Positions 36,203 through 44,511 of a DNA stretch of 64,000 bases are shown here, one piece after another. A program made the position numbers and the translations under genes. A model generated the notes under the pieces. That model had not been told where the DNA came from. It searched no databases and was given only the letters and a program-made list of their open reading frames with translations. Where the stretch lies: NCBI RefSeq assembly GCF_014656055.1, contig NZ_BNBR01000001.1:1302001-1366000 (forward strand). Reading direction: 5' to 3'. Position 1 is the first letter of the stretch; the number at the start of each line of letters is the position of its first letter. The stretch comes from Streptomyces griseosporeus. GTDB taxonomy: Bacteria > Actinomycetota > Actinomycetes > Streptomycetales > Streptomycetaceae.

Positions 36203-37716
36203 GACGCCGGGCTTCCTTCCATGACGAGGTCGAGTACGCGGTGTTCGTCCAGCTCCCCCGCGGGCGCGGTGTGTACGACGCTGCCCTCGCGGAGCACCAG
36301 CACCCGGTCGGCGAGGCCGAGCACCTCGGGCACCTCGCTGGAGACCAGCAGGACGGCGAGCCCTTCGTCGGCCAGCCGGCGGACGACGGCATACAGTTCG
36401 GCGCGGGCGCCGACGTCGACGCCGCGGGTGGGCTCGTCCAGCAGCAGGACACGGCAGCCGCGCAGCAGCCAGCGCGCGAGGACGGCCTTCTGCTGGTTGC
36501 CGCCGGACAGGGTGCGCACGGGCACGGACGGGTTGTCCGGCCTGAGGGACAGCTCGCGGGTGGCGGCGCGTGCGGCGGCGCGTTCGGCCCCGCGGTCGAT
36601 CCAGCCCGCGCGGGAGAAGCGGGACAGCGAGGAGACGGAGACGTTGCGGGTGACGGACTCCAGCATCAGCAGCGCCTGCGCCTTGCGCTCCTCGGGGGCG
36701 AGGCCGACGCCGGCCCGGACGGCGGCGCGGACGCTGCCGGGGCGCAACGGCCGACCCTCGACCAGCACCTGACCGGCGGTCGGCTTCCGTGCGCCGTATA
36801 CCGTCTCCAGTATTTCGGACCGCCCGGAGCCGACCAGACCCGCGAGGCCGACGATCTCTCCCGCGTGGACCTCCAGGTCGAGCGGGGCGAACTCGCCGTC
36901 TCGGGCCAGTCCGCGCACCTGGAGCACGGGCGTACCGGTGGGCGGCGCGGCGGGCCGCTCGGGGAAGACGTATTCCATGGTCCGGCCGGTCATCAGGGAG
37001 ACGACCTCGCGGGTGGGGGTGGTCTTCGCGGGGAGCCCGCCGGCCACGGCACGGCCGTCCTTGAGGACGGTGACGCGGTCGCCGATGCGGCGGATCTCCT
37101 CCAGCCGGTGGGAGATGTAGACGACGGCGACGCCGTCGGCGGTGAGGTCGCCGACGATGCGGAAGAGGTTGTCGACCTCGTCCGGGTCGAGCGCGGCGGA
37201 CGGCTCGTCCATCACGATGAGCCGGACGTCGTGGGAGAGGGCGCGGGCCATGGAGACGATCTGCTGCTGGGCGGCGGACAGGTCGCCGACGAGCCGGCCG
37301 GGGTCGATCTCCGGGTGCCCCAGCCGCTTGAGCAGCGCGGCCGTCGACGCCTTGGCCGTGCGGCGGCGTACGACGAACCCGGCGGCCGTGGGTTCGTGGC
37401 CGAGGTGGACGTTCTCGGCCACTGACAGGTGCTCCACCAGGTCGAGTTCCTGGTAGATGGTGGCGATGCCGAGGCGCATCGCGGCGATCGGCGAGCGCAG
37501 GACGACCTCCTCGCCGCGCCAGCGGATGGTGCCGGTGTCGGGCTGGTGGGCGCCGGCGAGCACCTTGATGAGGGTGGATTTGCCGGCACCGTTCTGGCCG
37601 AGCAGGCAGTGCACTTCACCGGCCTGGACGTCGAGGTCGACGCCGTCGAGGGCCCGTACTCCGGGGAACGACTTGGTGATGCCGGACATGCTGAGCAGAG
37701 ATGGTGGTGAGGCCAT
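36199..37716 (-). CDS. Ribose-type sugar ABC ATPase (two nucleotide-binding domains)
   Basis: 505 residues with two fused ABC domains. The first has Walker A GQNGAGKST, signature-like LSAAQQQ and Walker B VMDEPSAAL. The second has the degenerate Walker A GLVGSGRSE normal for RbsA-type proteins, with LSGGNQQK and LLLDEPTRG. It energises uptake by the next two proteins. The upstream region is an unusual tandem GC-rich repeat tract, after which the ROK regulator is encoded in the same direction. Confidence 0.94.
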   Translation of the reverse strand: MASPPSLLSMSGITKSFPGVRALDGVDLDVQAGEVHCLLGQNGAGKSTLIKVLAGAHQPDTGTIRWRGEEVVLRSPIAAMRLGIATIYQELDLVEHLSVAENVHLGHEPTAAGFVVRRRTAKASTAALLKRLGHPEIDPGRLVGDLSAAQQQIVSMARALSHDVRLIVMDEPSAALDPDEVDNLFRIVGDLTADGVAVVYISHRLEEIRRIGDRVTVLKDGRAVAGGLPAKTTPTREVVSLMTGRTMEYVFPERPAAPPTGTPVLQVRGLARDGEFAPLDLEVHAGEIVGLAGLVGSGRSEILETVYGARKPTAGQVLVEGRPLRPGSVRAAVRAGVGLAPEERKAQALLMLESVTRNVSVSSLSRFSRAGWIDRGAERAAARAATRELSLRPDNPSVPVRTLSGGNQQKAVLARWLLRGCRVLLLDEPTRGVDVGARAELYAVVRRLADEGLAVLLVSSEVPEVLGLADRVLVLREGSVVHTAPAGELDEHRVLDLVMEGSPAS

Positions 37717-37779
37717 GCGGATCTATCCCCTCGGCGCGGACGTGCGGGGGCCGGTTCAGGGCAGGGCGAAGCGGCGTGC

Positions 37780-37950
37780 GGTGCGGGTGGGGTGTGCGGA
37801 CGCGGGTGCGCTGGGTGCGGGTGCGCTGGGTGCAGGTGGGTGTGCGGGTGCGCTGGGTGCGGGTGGGGTGTGCGGGTGCCTGAAGGCGGGTGGAGCGTGC
37901 GGGTGCGGTGAGTACGGTGAGTACAGGTGGGGCGTGCGGGAGGGTCGGCT
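37780..37950. repeat. Imperfect tandem repeats (GTGCGGGTGCGCTGGGTGCGG-like)
   Basis: About 170 bp of short, degenerate G/T-rich units on the plus strand (GTGCGCTGGGTGCGG, GTGTGCGGGTGC, GTGAGTACGGTGAGTACAGG). They fill the gap between the ROK regulator stop and the ABC ATPase start. No gene is seen. May affect read-through or carry the importer promoter. Confidence 0.6.
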
Positions 37951-37953
37951 CGG

Positions 37954-39144
37954 TTACGCGGGCGAGAACAGGTGGTCGCTGATCAGCCGGGCCGCGCCGA
38001 TGACTCCGGCGGTGGGGCCCAACTCCCCCAGGACGATGGGCAGGTTGCCGGTCGCCAGCGGCAGCGACTGGCGGTAGACCTGGGTGCGGATCGCGGCGAG
38101 CAGGGTGTGGCCGAGTCCGGTCACACCGCCGCCGATCACCACCAGGCCGGGGTTGAAGAAGCTGACGAGCCCGGCGATCACCTGGCCCGTGCGGGTACCG
38201 CCCTCGCGGATCAGCTCGAGGGAGGTGGCGTCGCCGGCGGCGGCCGCGGCGGCCACGTCGACGGCGGTCAGGGTGCCGTGCGTCTCCAGCCGGGAGGCCA
38301 GTTCCGCGGACAGGCCCTGGCGGGCGGCCTCCACGGCGTCGCGGGCGAGCGCGGCACCGCTGAAGTGGGCCTCCAGGCAGCCCCGGTTGCCGCAGGCGCA
38401 GGGGCGGCCGTCGGGTACGGCCTGGATGTGGCCGATGTCGCCGGCGCTGCCCGTGACACCGCGGTGGACGGCGCCGCCGACGACGATGCCGCAGCCGATA
38501 CCGGTGCCGATCTTGACGCAGAGGAAGTCGCCCACGGAGCGTGCGACGCCCGCGTGCATCTCCCCCGTCGCCATCAGGTTCACGTCGTTGTCGACCATGA
38601 CGGGGCAGCCGAGTTCCTGGCTGAGCGCCTCCCGCACGGGGAAGCCGTCCCAGCCGGGCATGATCGGCGGCGCCACCGGGACGCCCTCGGGGAAGCGGAC
38701 TGGGCCGGGGACGCCGATGCCGGCGCCGTCGAACCCCTCCGCGAGCCCCGAGTTCCTCAACTTCTCCGCCATGGAGAGGACTTGCTCGAAGACCGCGACC
38801 GGTCCGTCGCGGACGTCCAGGGGGTGGTTGAGATGGCCCAGGATCTCCAGTTCGGCGTTGGTGACGGCGACGTCGACCGAGGTCGCGCCGATGTCGACGC
38901 CGAGGAAACGCAGGCCGGGGGCGAGCCGGATGTTGTGGGAGCGGCGTCCGCCGCGCGAGGCGGCGAGTCCGTCGGCCACGACCAGGCCCGTCTCCAGCAG
39001 CCGGTCGACCTCCACGGCCAGTTTCGACCGGGACAGATCGATCTGATCGCCCAGCTGCGCGCGGGAGTTCGGTCCCTGGTCGCGCAGCAGCTTCAGCAGC
39101 CGGGCCTGATGGGCGTTCGCGGGTCGTGCCGTCATGCGTCTCAC
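37954..39144 (-). CDS. ROK-family repressor of the sugar locus
   Basis: 396 residues. An N-terminal winged helix (residues ~15-75, SRAQLGDQIDLSRSKLAVEVDRL) is followed by an ASKHA sugar-kinase-like domain with GVDIGATSVDVAV, GIGVPGPV and the zinc motif CACGNRGCLE. ROK proteins of this layout are sugar-responsive repressors. It lies directly upstream of, and co-oriented with, the importer. ATG at 39135 is an alternative start. A dyad at 39216-39257 may be its operator. Confidence 0.9.
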   Translation of the reverse strand: MRRMTARPANAHQARLLKLLRDQGPNSRAQLGDQIDLSRSKLAVEVDRLLETGLVVADGLAASRGGRRSHNIRLAPGLRFLGVDIGATSVDVAVTNAELEILGHLNHPLDVRDGPVAVFEQVLSMAEKLRNSGLAEGFDGAGIGVPGPVRFPEGVPVAPPIMPGWDGFPVREALSQELGCPVMVDNDVNLMATGEMHAGVARSVGDFLCVKIGTGIGCGIVVGGAVHRGVTGSAGDIGHIQAVPDGRPCACGNRGCLEAHFSGAALARDAVEAARQGLSAELASRLETHGTLTAVDVAAAAAAGDATSLELIREGGTRTGQVIAGLVSFFNPGLVVIGGGVTGLGHTLLAAIRTQVYRQSLPLATGNLPIVLGELGPTAGVIGAARLISDHLFSPA

Positions 39145-39215
39145 GTGCCCCTCCCCGCCTCAATTCGGCCACTGTCGTCGGGCTTTCGAGGGGAACGTAG
39201 CAGTGACTGTTGAAG

Positions 39216-39257
39216 GTGGGAAGAAGTCGCGCACGGATTCCCGCAGACTTTTTCCAC
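39216..39257. promoter_or_regulatory. Inverted repeat upstream of ROK gene
   Basis: GTGGGAAGAAGTC (39216-39228) and GACTTTTTCCAC (39246-39257) are complementary apart from one mismatch and a one-base gap, with a 17-bp spacer. They lie 72 bp upstream of the ROK start in an AT-richer stretch. A plausible autoregulatory operator. Confidence 0.4.
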
Positions 39258-39357
39258 TGACAGGACAAAGAAGAGGGCGAGCCGGTACGGCGGATGGGGT
39301 CCGGACAGCGCGACGGCGGCCCCGCGCCACGGGACCGCCGTCAGGCCGAAGAGGCGG

Positions 39358-40035
39358 TCAGGAGCCCGAACGGGCGTGGTAGGACCGCCGGGTGTGCTCG
39401 GTGTGGTCGCGCATGAGCCGGGTGGCGAGGTCGGCGTCCCGGGAGACGATGGCCCCTATCAACGCCTGGTGTTCGATCCACGACTTGTGACCGCGCTGCC
39501 GGGCGACCGGCGTGTGGTATCAGCGGACCCGGCGCTCGACCCGGGCGGCCAGCTCGGCGAGGACGGCGTTGCCGGCCAGCTCCATGATCTTGGCGTGGAA
39601 GCGGGCGTTGAGCGCGACGGCGGCGTCCACGTCGTCGGCCTGGACGGCCTTCACGCCCTCGGCGACGATCTCCTCCAGCGCCTCGATGCCCGCGGCCGTG
39701 GCGTAGAGCGCGGCGAGCCGGGCGGCCTCGGCCTCCAGCAGCGTACGGACCGTCAGCAGCTGGTCGGCCTCCTCCTCGGTCGGCTCGTGCACGAACGCGC
39801 CCTGGGCGGGCCGCAGGTCCACCCAGCCCTCGGTGTTGAGCCGCTGCAGCGCCTCGCGCACGGGCTGCCGGGAGACTCCGAGGTGTCCGGCGAGTTCGCT
39901 CTCGACCAGGTGCCGGCCGGGCGGCAGGGCGCGGGTGGTGATGAGTTCGAGCAGCGCCTCGTAGACACGTTCGCGCAGCGGGCCGGGGCGCTCCAGCCTG
40001 GGCACCGCACCGTGCGGCAGTCCTTGCGACAACAT
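39358..40035 (-). pseudogene. GntR/FadR-family regulator interrupted by in-frame TGA
   Basis: The full frame encodes 225 amino acids: a winged helix (residues ~20-80, ELAGHLGVSRQPVREALQRL) and an FCD ligand domain (ARFHAKIMELAGNAVL). Codon 172 (39522-39520) is TGA where relatives have Trp (expected RRVRWYHTPVA). After it the same frame continues with normal FCD sequence (HKSWIEHQALIGAI, RDHTEHTRRSYHARSGS) to a stop at 39358. A single G-to-A change or sequencing error explains it. If real, the product lacks the last 54 residues and part of the ligand pocket. It probably once controlled the KAS III gene or itself. Confidence 0.85.
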
Positions 40036-40179
40036 CGGTCCCCCTCCTCGGCACGGACGCCCAGTGTCGACTGTCCTTCGTCGACAGGCTACGGCGCACA
40101 AAAGCCCGGAGGGGGAGCGGAGCCGGCCGTGCACACCGGGGCGTCGGCGACCGCGCAGGGCCGCCGCAAGGAGACTCGT

Positions 40180-40284
40180 CCCCTCAGGGTTCGGCCCCTC
40201 GGGGTTCGGCCCCTCAGGGTTCGGCCCCTCAGGGTTCGGCCCCTCAGGGTTCGGCCCCTCAGGGTTCGGCCCCTCAGGGCTCGG
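40180..40284. repeat. Minisatellite: seven 15-bp units of CCCCTCAGGGTTCGG
   Basis: Seven head-to-tail units. Unit 2 has one change (CGGGG for CAGGG) and unit 7 one (GGCTCGG). The array ends 3 bp before the KAS III stop codon on the complementary strand. Each unit holds a near-palindrome CCCTGAGGG. It is not CRISPR, since there are no spacers. Confidence 0.95.
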
Positions 40285-40287
40285 GCC

Positions 40288-41235
40288 CTAGGGGCAGCGC
40301 ACGACCTGCCCCGCGTACGACAGGTTGCCGCCGAAGCCGAACAGCAGGACCGGGTCGCCGGTGGTGATGCCGCCCTGTTCGACGAGCTTGGACAGGGCGA
40401 GGGGGATGCTGGCCGCGGAGGTGTTGCCCGATGCGGTGACGTCACGGGCGACCACGGCGTTGACGGCGCCGATGCGCGCGGCGAGCGGTTCGATGATGCG
40501 CAGGTTGGCCTGGTGCAGGACGACGGCGGCGAGGCCCTCGGGGGCGATCCCGGCGCGCTCGCAGGTCTGCCGGGCGAGCGGCGGCAGTTGGGTGGTGGCC
40601 CAGCGGTAGACAGTCTGCCCCTCCTGCGCGAAGCGGGCGGGCTCGCCCTCGATCCGTACGGCGTGCCCCATCTCGGGCACCGATCCCCACAGCACAGGCC
40701 CGATGCCGGGCTCGGTGCCCTCGGGGCAGGCCTCGACCACGGCGGCGCCCGCGCCGTCACCGACGAGGACGCAGGTGGTGCGGTCGGTCCAGTCGGCGAC
40801 GGCGGACATCTTGTCGGCGCCGATGACGAGCGCGCGGCGGGCGGCGCCGGCCCGGACGGTGTGGTCGGCGGTGGCGAGGGCGTGGGTGAAGCCGGCGCAC
40901 ACCACGTTGAGGTCCAGCGCGGCGGGCCGGGGCACGCCGAGCCGGGCGGCGACGCGGGCGGCGGTGTTCGGGGAGCGGTCGACGGCGGTGGAGGTGGCGA
41001 CCAGCACCAGGTCGATGTCGCCGGGGGTCAGGCCGGCCGCGGCAAGGGCCTTGGCGGCGGCGTGCGCGGCGAGTTCGTCGACGGGCTCGTCGGGTCCGGC
41101 GATGTGCCGGGTCCGGATGCCCACCCGGGTCCTGATCCACTCGTCACTGGTGTCGACCATGCCGGCCAGGTCCTCGTTCGTGAGCACCTTGGCGGGCTGA
41201 TAGTGGCCGACGGCGGCGATGCGTGAGCCGTTCAT
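40288..41235 (-). CDS. 3-oxoacyl-ACP synthase III (FabH-like)
   Basis: 315 residues. The thiolase-fold catalytic triad is complete: Cys113 (VVCAGF), His241 (HQAN) and Asn271 (GNTSAAS). It condenses an acyl-CoA with malonyl-ACP to start a fatty acid or polyketide chain. It is not next to fabD/acpP/fabF, so it is a stand-alone paralogue. Neighbours (broken GntR regulator downstream, ArsR upstream) do not reveal its pathway. Confidence 0.93.
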   Translation of the reverse strand: MNGSRIAAVGHYQPAKVLTNEDLAGMVDTSDEWIRTRVGIRTRHIAGPDEPVDELAAHAAAKALAAAGLTPGDIDLVLVATSTAVDRSPNTAARVAARLGVPRPAALDLNVVCAGFTHALATADHTVRAGAARRALVIGADKMSAVADWTDRTTCVLVGDGAGAAVVEACPEGTEPGIGPVLWGSVPEMGHAVRIEGEPARFAQEGQTVYRWATTQLPPLARQTCERAGIAPEGLAAVVLHQANLRIIEPLAARIGAVNAVVARDVTASGNTSAASIPLALSKLVEQGGITTGDPVLLFGFGGNLSYAGQVVRCP

Positions 41236-41368
41236 CGGTGGCGTTCCCCCTCGTGGCCTCGGGTAGCGGGATGCACCAGTCTGATCAGTGACCCACGGGT
41301 ACGAGGGCAGGTGAAGCGACAGGAATCGGGCGCCGGGGTTGTCGGCTTCCCTCAGCGCCGCCCTGGGG

Positions 41369-41719
41369 TCACGCGGACGTCCCGCGCGCCCCGGACGTCT
41401 CCGGCGCCTCGTCCGCGCGCGCCCCGGCCAGGACGGCGTCGAGCAGCCCGGGATAGCGGGCGTCGAGGTCGTCGCGGCGCAGCGACAGCAGGTTCTCCCG
41501 TCCGGAGGGGTGCTGCCAGATGACGCCGCTCTCCCGCAGGACCCGCCAGTGGTGGGTCATGGTCGACTTGGCGGTGATCCCGAGGACGTTCAGCACGCTG
41601 GTGCAGTTGTGCTCGCCGCCGGCGTCGAGCACGCGGACGACGGCGAGGCGGACGGGACTGCCCAGGGCGGACAGCACGCCGTCGATCCGGATCTGGTCGC
41701 GGTCGGGGTGACGGCTCAT
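41369..41719 (-). CDS. ArsR-family transcriptional repressor
   Basis: 116 residues with a winged helix (LGSPVRLAVVRVLDAG, then CTSVLNVLGITAKSTMTHHWRVLRESGVI). Only one Cys is present (residue ~39), so it is not an obvious metal sensor. Divergent from an MFS exporter with clustered CGTACGTAT sites between them, the usual repressor-exporter pair. Confidence 0.9.
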   Translation of the reverse strand: MSRHPDRDQIRIDGVLSALGSPVRLAVVRVLDAGGEHNCTSVLNVLGITAKSTMTHHWRVLRESGVIWQHPSGRENLLSLRRDDLDARYPGLLDAVLAGARADEAPETSGARGTSA

Positions 41720-41765
41720 GGTTCAACAGTACCCGTACAGACGAACGGATTGACCGCACGACACC

Positions 41766-41817
41766 GATCGTACGTATAGTGGCGAACAATCGAACGTACG
41801 TATAGATACGAACGATC
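41766..41817. promoter_or_regulatory. Clustered operators between arsR-type and MFS genes
   Basis: GATCGTACGTAT (41766-41777) is inverted at 41806-41817 with one mismatch. A further copy AACGTACGTAT (41793-41803) lies between. CGTACGTATAG is directly repeated with 26-bp periodicity. The cluster ends 37 bp before the MFS start. Likely binding sites for the divergent ArsR protein. Confidence 0.65.
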
Positions 41818-41854
41818 AGGGGCGCGACCCCACCGACCCGAGGGGCAACCTGGC

Positions 41855-43303
41855 ATGTCCTCATCCTTAAAGTCGTCCATGGCGTCCCGCTGGACCCTGG
41901 CGCTGCTCGCGCTGGCGCAACTGCTCTACGCGCTCGACCTCAACATCGTGTTCGTGGCCCTGCCCGAGATCGGCCGGGACCTGGGCTTCCCCGGCCAGAC
42001 GCAGCAGCTGGTGGTCAGCGCCTACGTCGTCTTCGCGGGCGGTTTCCTGCTGTTCGGCGGGCGGGCGGCCGACCTGCTGGGCCGCCGCCGGATGTTCGTC
42101 CTCGCGCTGTGGCTGTACGCGGCCTCGTCACTGGCCGGCGGACTCGCGACCGGGCCCGGGGTCATCATCGCGGCCCGTGCCGTGCAGGGCATCGCCGGCG
42201 CCCTGCTGCTGCCCTCGACGCTGTCGCTGATCAACACCCTGTTCGAGGAAGGCCCCCGGCGGAACCGGGCACTGGCAGTCTGGGGCGGCGCCGGGGCCAG
42301 CGGCCTGACGATCGGCGCGCTGCTCGGGGGCGTCCTGACGGAGAACTTCGGCTGGCACGCCGTCTTCTACGTCAACGTCCCGCTGGGCGCGGCCATCGCG
42401 CTGGGAGCGCTGTTCGTCGTACCGCGCGACCCGGGCCGCACCGTACGGTGCGGCTTCGACCTGCCGGGCTCCCTCAGCGTCACCGGAGGCGCCACGCTGC
42501 TGGTGTTCGCGCTCGTCGAGGGGCCCGAACGGGGCTGGGGCGACGGCCTCGTGGTCTGTGCCCTGGTCGTCGCCGCTCTCCTGCTGGCCGTGTTCGCGGT
42601 CGTCGAGGCGCGCAGCGCCGACCCGCTGATGCCGTTCCGGCTGTTCCGCAACCGCCACCTGACGGTCGGCATGGCCGTCACCTTCCTCTACATGGCGACG
42701 TTCGGCGTCCTGCCGTACTTCCTCACCGTCCTGATGCAGACCGTGCACGGCTACGGCGCCCTGCGCACCGGCCTCGGCTTCCTGCTCCCCTCGGTGGCGA
42801 TCGCCGCCGGCACCCAGCTCGGGGAGCGATTCGCCGGCCGGATCGGTACCCGCACCACCCTGGTGACCGGGTTCGTCACCGGCGCGATCGGCACGGCCGT
42901 GCTCGCCCTCGGCTTCGACGCCGACGCCGGTTACGGCCTGCTCGTGCCCGGTCTGGTCGTCTCCGGTGTGGGCCAGGGCATCGTCTGGACCGCGATGTGG
43001 ATCGTCGCCGCCACCGGCACCGCCCCCCAGGAGCAGGGCGTGGCCAACGGCATCGCCTCGACCGCGCTGAACATCGGCAACGCGATCGGCCTGGCGGTGT
43101 TCACCGTCGTCGCCGACCTGGGCACCGAGGGCAGGACGGGCGGGGCGCTCAGGGCCGCCACCGCCGACGGCGGGGCCCTGGTCGTCCTGCTCACCGCGGC
43201 GGGCATGGTGGCCGGCCTGCTCGCCACGCTCACCCTGCGGCGCGGCCCGTCACGGGCGGCCGCGTCCGTCGCGGAGTACGAGAAGGCGCCGGCCGCGCGC
43301 TGA
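41855..43303 (+). CDS. MFS drug exporter (DHA2/EmrB-QacA type)
   Basis: 482 residues with about 14 membrane helices. Motif A-like GRAADLLGRRRM lies between helices 2 and 3, and antiporter motif C-like GALLGGVLTENFGW in helix 5. It exports small toxic compounds by proton antiport. The divergent ArsR gene and shared operators make it the likely regulated target. Substrate unknown. Confidence 0.92.
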   Translation: MSSSLKSSMASRWTLALLALAQLLYALDLNIVFVALPEIGRDLGFPGQTQQLVVSAYVVFAGGFLLFGGRAADLLGRRRMFVLALWLYAASSLAGGLATGPGVIIAARAVQGIAGALLLPSTLSLINTLFEEGPRRNRALAVWGGAGASGLTIGALLGGVLTENFGWHAVFYVNVPLGAAIALGALFVVPRDPGRTVRCGFDLPGSLSVTGGATLLVFALVEGPERGWGDGLVVCALVVAALLLAVFAVVEARSADPLMPFRLFRNRHLTVGMAVTFLYMATFGVLPYFLTVLMQTVHGYGALRTGLGFLLPSVAIAAGTQLGERFAGRIGTRTTLVTGFVTGAIGTAVLALGFDADAGYGLLVPGLVVSGVGQGIVWTAMWIVAATGTAPQEQGVANGIASTALNIGNAIGLAVFTVVADLGTEGRTGGALRAATADGGALVVLLTAAGMVAGLLATLTLRRGPSRAAASVAEYEKAPAAR

Positions 43304-43316
43304 TCCGGGGCCGGGG

Positions 43317-43381
43317 CGGTGGAGCAGGGGGCTCTCCACCGATCCGGGCTTGGCCGGTGGAGCAGGGGGGCTCTCCACCGG
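43317..43381. terminator. Two tandem hairpins after the MFS gene
   Basis: CGGTGGAG...CTCCACCG (43317-43341) and CCGGTGGAG...CTCCACCGG (43354-43381) are near-identical stem-loops 14 bp past the MFS stop. A 17-bp direct repeat (GGCCCGCGCTCCTCCCC) follows. They probably end MFS transcription. Confidence 0.5.
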
Positions 43382-43413
43382 CCCGCGCTCCTCCCCGGCC
43401 CGCGCTCCTCCCC

Positions 43414-43536
43414 GTGCAGGACAATGAGATCGTGAAGGTCACCTCCCCGCACGACGACCCGGTGACCCACGGCAACCTCTGCAGCAAGGGCGGCTTCAGC
43501 TGCCGGCACGTACGGAACCGGGACGGACGGGACTGA
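43414..43536 (+). pseudogene. Remnant of formate dehydrogenase alpha (molybdopterin oxidoreductase)
   Basis: A 40-codon frame reads ...VKVTSPHDDPVTHGNLCSKG and ends HVRNRDGRD. This matches the iron-sulphur/molybdopterin N-terminal region of NAD-linked formate dehydrogenases, where the usual text is GNLCIKGRFGFQHV. Only one cluster cysteine remains and no larger protein surrounds it. It ends 7 bp before fdhD. It is either a degraded gene end or a small translated relic; GTG at 43414 is the earliest plausible start. Confidence 0.65.
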
Positions 43537-43543
43537 GCGCACC

Positions 43544-44392
43544 ATGGGACGAGTCACCGAACGACGCAAAGTGATCCGCATCCGCGACGGCGCGGTCTCG
43601 TCCCGCGCGGACACCCTCGTCGCCGAGGAACCGCTGGAGATCCGCCTCAACGGCAAACCCCTCGCCATCACCATGCGCACCCCTGGCGACGACTTCGCCC
43701 TCGCCGCGGGCTTCCTCGTCAGCGAGGGCGTCCTCGCCGAACAGGCCGAACTGCAGAACATCGTCTACTGCGCGGGCGCCACCGCCGACGGCTCCAACAC
43801 CTACAACGTCGTCGACGTCCGCACCGCACCCGGCGTCGCCCTCCCCGACATCACCCTCGAACGCAACGTCTACACCACTTCCTCCTGCGGCCTGTGCGGC
43901 AAGGCCAGCCTCGACGCGGTCCGCACCACCGCCCGCTGGCCCATCGCCGACACACCCCCGCTCCGCATCGAACCCGGCCTGCTCGCGGGCCTCCCCGACC
44001 GGCTGCGCGCCGCCCAGCGGGTCTTCGACCGGACCGGAGGACTGCACGCCGCAGCCCTCTTCGACGAGCACGGCGAACTCCTCGACATCCGCGAGGACGT
44101 CGGCCGGCACAACGCCGTCGACAAGCTCGTCGGCCGCGCCCTGCGCGACGGCCGCCTCCCCCTCAGCCGGACGATCCTGCTGGTGTCCGGGCGGGCCTCC
44201 TTCGAACTCGCCCAGAAGGCCGTCATGGCCGGCATCCCCGTGCTCGCGGCCGTCTCCGCGCCCTCGTCCCTCGCCGTCGACCTGGCGGTGGAGACCGGGC
44301 TGACCCTGGTGGGCTTCCTGCGGGGCCCCAACATGAACGTGTACGCGGGCGAGGACCGCATCACCCTGCAGGCGGCGACCGCCCAGGGCTGA
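43544..44392 (+). CDS. fdhD: Formate dehydrogenase accessory sulfurtransferase FdhD
   Basis: 282 residues. The CGLCGK motif gives Cys115 and Cys118, which carry sulphur from a desulfurase to the molybdenum cofactor of formate dehydrogenase. EDVGRHNAVDKL and SGRASFELAQKA are family signatures. It directly follows a formate dehydrogenase remnant; a complete fdh operon is not in the window, so the client enzyme must lie elsewhere. Confidence 0.95.
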   Translation: MGRVTERRKVIRIRDGAVSSRADTLVAEEPLEIRLNGKPLAITMRTPGDDFALAAGFLVSEGVLAEQAELQNIVYCAGATADGSNTYNVVDVRTAPGVALPDITLERNVYTTSSCGLCGKASLDAVRTTARWPIADTPPLRIEPGLLAGLPDRLRAAQRVFDRTGGLHAAALFDEHGELLDIREDVGRHNAVDKLVGRALRDGRLPLSRTILLVSGRASFELAQKAVMAGIPVLAAVSAPSSLAVDLAVETGLTLVGFLRGPNMNVYAGEDRITLQAATAQG

Positions 44393-44511
44393 CCGCTTGA
44401 TGGGTCGGTCGCCTGCGGGGCGCCTTCTGCCTTCGGCTCCCTCCCGGCCGGTGTCCTGGGGACACACGCCCATGGTGGGCCCTTGCCCCGCGCCCCGGCC
44501 ACGCCCCCGGC

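Noticed and set aside
39341..40099. Alternative open frame covering the GntR gene, possibly a frameshifted product
   Set aside because: Its translation has no GntR features. The correct frame is continuous apart from one TGA, so a nonsense change, not a frameshift, fits.
40180..40284. Regular repeats that might be a CRISPR array
   Set aside because: The 15-bp units are directly adjacent with no spacers, and no cas gene is present.
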